6,885 bases of DNA, from the NCBI GenBank assembly GCA_021793595.1, contig JAJYSL010000228.1, positions 1 to 6,885 of the forward strand. Reading direction: 5' to 3'. This DNA comes from Acidobacteriota bacterium (GTDB taxonomy: Bacteria; Acidobacteriota; Terriglobia; Terriglobales; Acidobacteriaceae). A model generated the notes under the pieces. It searched no databases, had not been told where the DNA came from, and saw only the letters and a list, made by a program, of their open reading frames with translations. The translations under genes were made by a program, and so were the position numbers. The stretch's first letter is position 1; every line of letters begins with the position of its first letter. Shown in pieces: positions 5,626-6,885 of this stretch.

Positions 5626-6885
5626 GTGCTTCCCCCGATTTTCTGCTATGTTCTGCGATACAGTAGCAACATGCATATGCCGTCCGGCGATGACAATTCC
5701 CCGGTTGTCCAGCCTCACGCGGCGGCCCATCCCATCCCGCCGGAACCCAAATACCGGCTCGACCCAGCAACCCGGCGTCTCAGGGTTCTGGTGCTCGATG
5801 AGGAGATTCCCTTCCCGCTGAACTCCGGCAAACGCATTCGCACCTGGAACCTGTTGCGCCATCTCAGCCAGCGCCATCACATCACCTTCCTGTGCTACGG
5901 ATCGTCGGATAACCCCGGCCTCGCCAGCATGCAGCAACTGGGAATTCGCGTGGTTCTAGTCTCGGGACTGTCGCCTGCCAACTCCCTGGACTTTTATACG
6001 GGCGCTCTCGCAAACCTCGTTTCCCTGTGGCCGTATTCTGTGTCTCGCCACCATACTCGCAGGTTTTCCCAGGCAATCCGCAAACTGATAACACAAGAGC
6101 CGCTAGACCTGGTGCACTGCGAATGGACGCCCTATGCCAGCTACGCGAATGACATAGGCAGCCTGCCAATGTTGATCATGGCCCACAATATGGAGACCAC
6201 GGTGTGGCGTCGACGCGCTCAGCATGCTTCCCATCCGCTTGAGCGCATATACATGGGGATGCAGGCCTGGAAAATGGCCCGCTTCGAGAAGAAATCCTTT
6301 TCTAGTTCCGGTCACGTGGCTGCCGTAACAGAGGAAGAACGCGAGACCGCTCAGCAGTGGGGTGCAAGCCAAACGTATCTCGTCTCGAACGGCGTCGACA
6401 CGGAATATCTGCTACCCACGGGCGAAGCTCCCGAGCCAGACTCTCTATTATTTCTGGGTTCGCTCGACTGGCAGCCCAATCGCGATGCCCTGCTCTATCT
6501 GCTGCGTGAAATTCTGCCAAAGATTCAGGCGACCCATCCCGCAGCCACACTACGGATCGTAGGACGCCAGCCCGCCACAAAATTGCGCGAGCAGACCGAG
6601 GGTTTACCCGGCGTAGAATGGGTCGGCGAAGTTCCGGATATTCGCCCTTATTTTGCTCGCGCTGCCGTCGTTCTGGTTCCCTTGCGTATCGGCGGCGGCA
6701 GCAGAATCAAAATCCTGGAAGCAATGTCCATGGCCAAGGCCGTGGTGGCCACGCACATTGGCGCCGAGGGTTTGGACGTGGTCTCGGACACCCACTGTCT
6801 CATTGCCGATTCGCCCGCGGACTTCGCCCAATCCGTCGCTCAGCTTCTCGACGAGCCAGAACGCGCCGCCACACTGGGACGCAAC
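5626..6885 (+). CDS. Second GT4-family glycosyltransferase, 3' end beyond the window
   Basis: This reading frame stays open to the window's end. It encodes a second retaining GT-B glycosyltransferase of a different subfamily from its neighbour. Counted from the Met at 5671, the conserved core begins at LRVLVLDEEIPFPLNSGKRIR (37-57), where the S-G-K-R loop faces the donor-acceptor cleft. It continues with AHNMETT (171-177), VSNGVDTEY (238-246) and FLGSLDWQPN (261-270). The donor site is GGGSRIKILEAM (341-352). The first Glu of E-x7-E is replaced by Gly342, while Glu350 is kept; this GGGxRxKxLEA form recurs in exopolysaccharide-type GT4 enzymes, including those I recall near PEP-CTERM/exosortase loci. 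The window ends after a typical helix (DEPERAATLG), so probably only a short C-terminal tail is missing. The GTG at 5626 is preferred because of its AGGAG; ATG 5671 would shorten the protein by 15 residues without touching the core. Its substrates are unknown. Confidence 0.9.
   Translation, partial: MLPPIFCYVLRYSSNMHMPSGDDNSPVVQPHAAAHPIPPEPKYRLDPATRRLRVLVLDEEIPFPLNSGKRIRTWNLLRHLSQRHHITFLCYGSSDNPGLASMQQLGIRVVLVSGLSPANSLDFYTGALANLVSLWPYSVSRHHTRRFSQAIRKLITQEPLDLVHCEWTPYASYANDIGSLPMLIMAHNMETTVWRRRAQHASHPLERIYMGMQAWKMARFEKKSFSSSGHVAAVTEEERETAQQWGASQTYLVSNGVDTEYLLPTGEAPEPDSLLFLGSLDWQPNRDALLYLLREILPKIQATHPAATLRIVGRQPATKLREQTEGLPGVEWVGEVPDIRPYFARAAVVLVPLRIGGGSRIKILEAMSMAKAVVATHIGAEGLDVVSDTHCLIADSPADFAQSVAQLLDEPERAATLGRN

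Overview
The window looks like a stretch of an acidobacterial chromosome, most likely Terriglobia (Koribacter/Sulfotelmatobacter-like). This is an inference from the style of the gyrase B C-terminus, the moderately high GC content and the kinds of genes present. It was not tested against a database. No mobile element, CRISPR array, tRNA or rRNA was recognised.

Left part (1-1578, plus strand): the 3' end of gyrB runs in from the left edge. A weak terminator-like hairpin follows it, then a small membrane gene of the site-2 protease/M50 type. The interval from 1579 to 1769 lies between convergent genes. It has no convincing gene but contains a large imperfect hairpin.

Middle (1770-2975, minus strand): one complete FAD/NAD(P)-dependent oxidoreductase with two dinucleotide-binding motifs. 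It is divergent from the next block. The shared 231-bp upstream region carries a 10-bp sequence in inverted orientation near each gene.

Right part (3207-6885, plus strand): a tightly packed run of an ATP-grasp ligase, a GT4 glycosyltransferase (5-bp gap) and a second GT4 glycosyltransferase (20-bp gap) that leaves the window at its 3' end. The last gene has no stop codon in the window, and its start appears to be a GTG with a good ribosome binding site. The spacing suggests an operon. Two nucleotide-sugar transferases next to an ATP-dependent carboxylate ligase suggest synthesis of a surface glycan or glycoconjugate decorated through an amide or ester bond. The divergent flavoenzyme may supply an oxidised building block, but this is only a hypothesis.

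Most of the window is ordinary housekeeping and cell-envelope sequence. The observations most worth following are the ligase/glycosyltransferase/flavoenzyme arrangement, the inverted 10-mer at the divergent promoter region, the hairpin at 1656-1716 and the low-complexity expansion inside GyrB.
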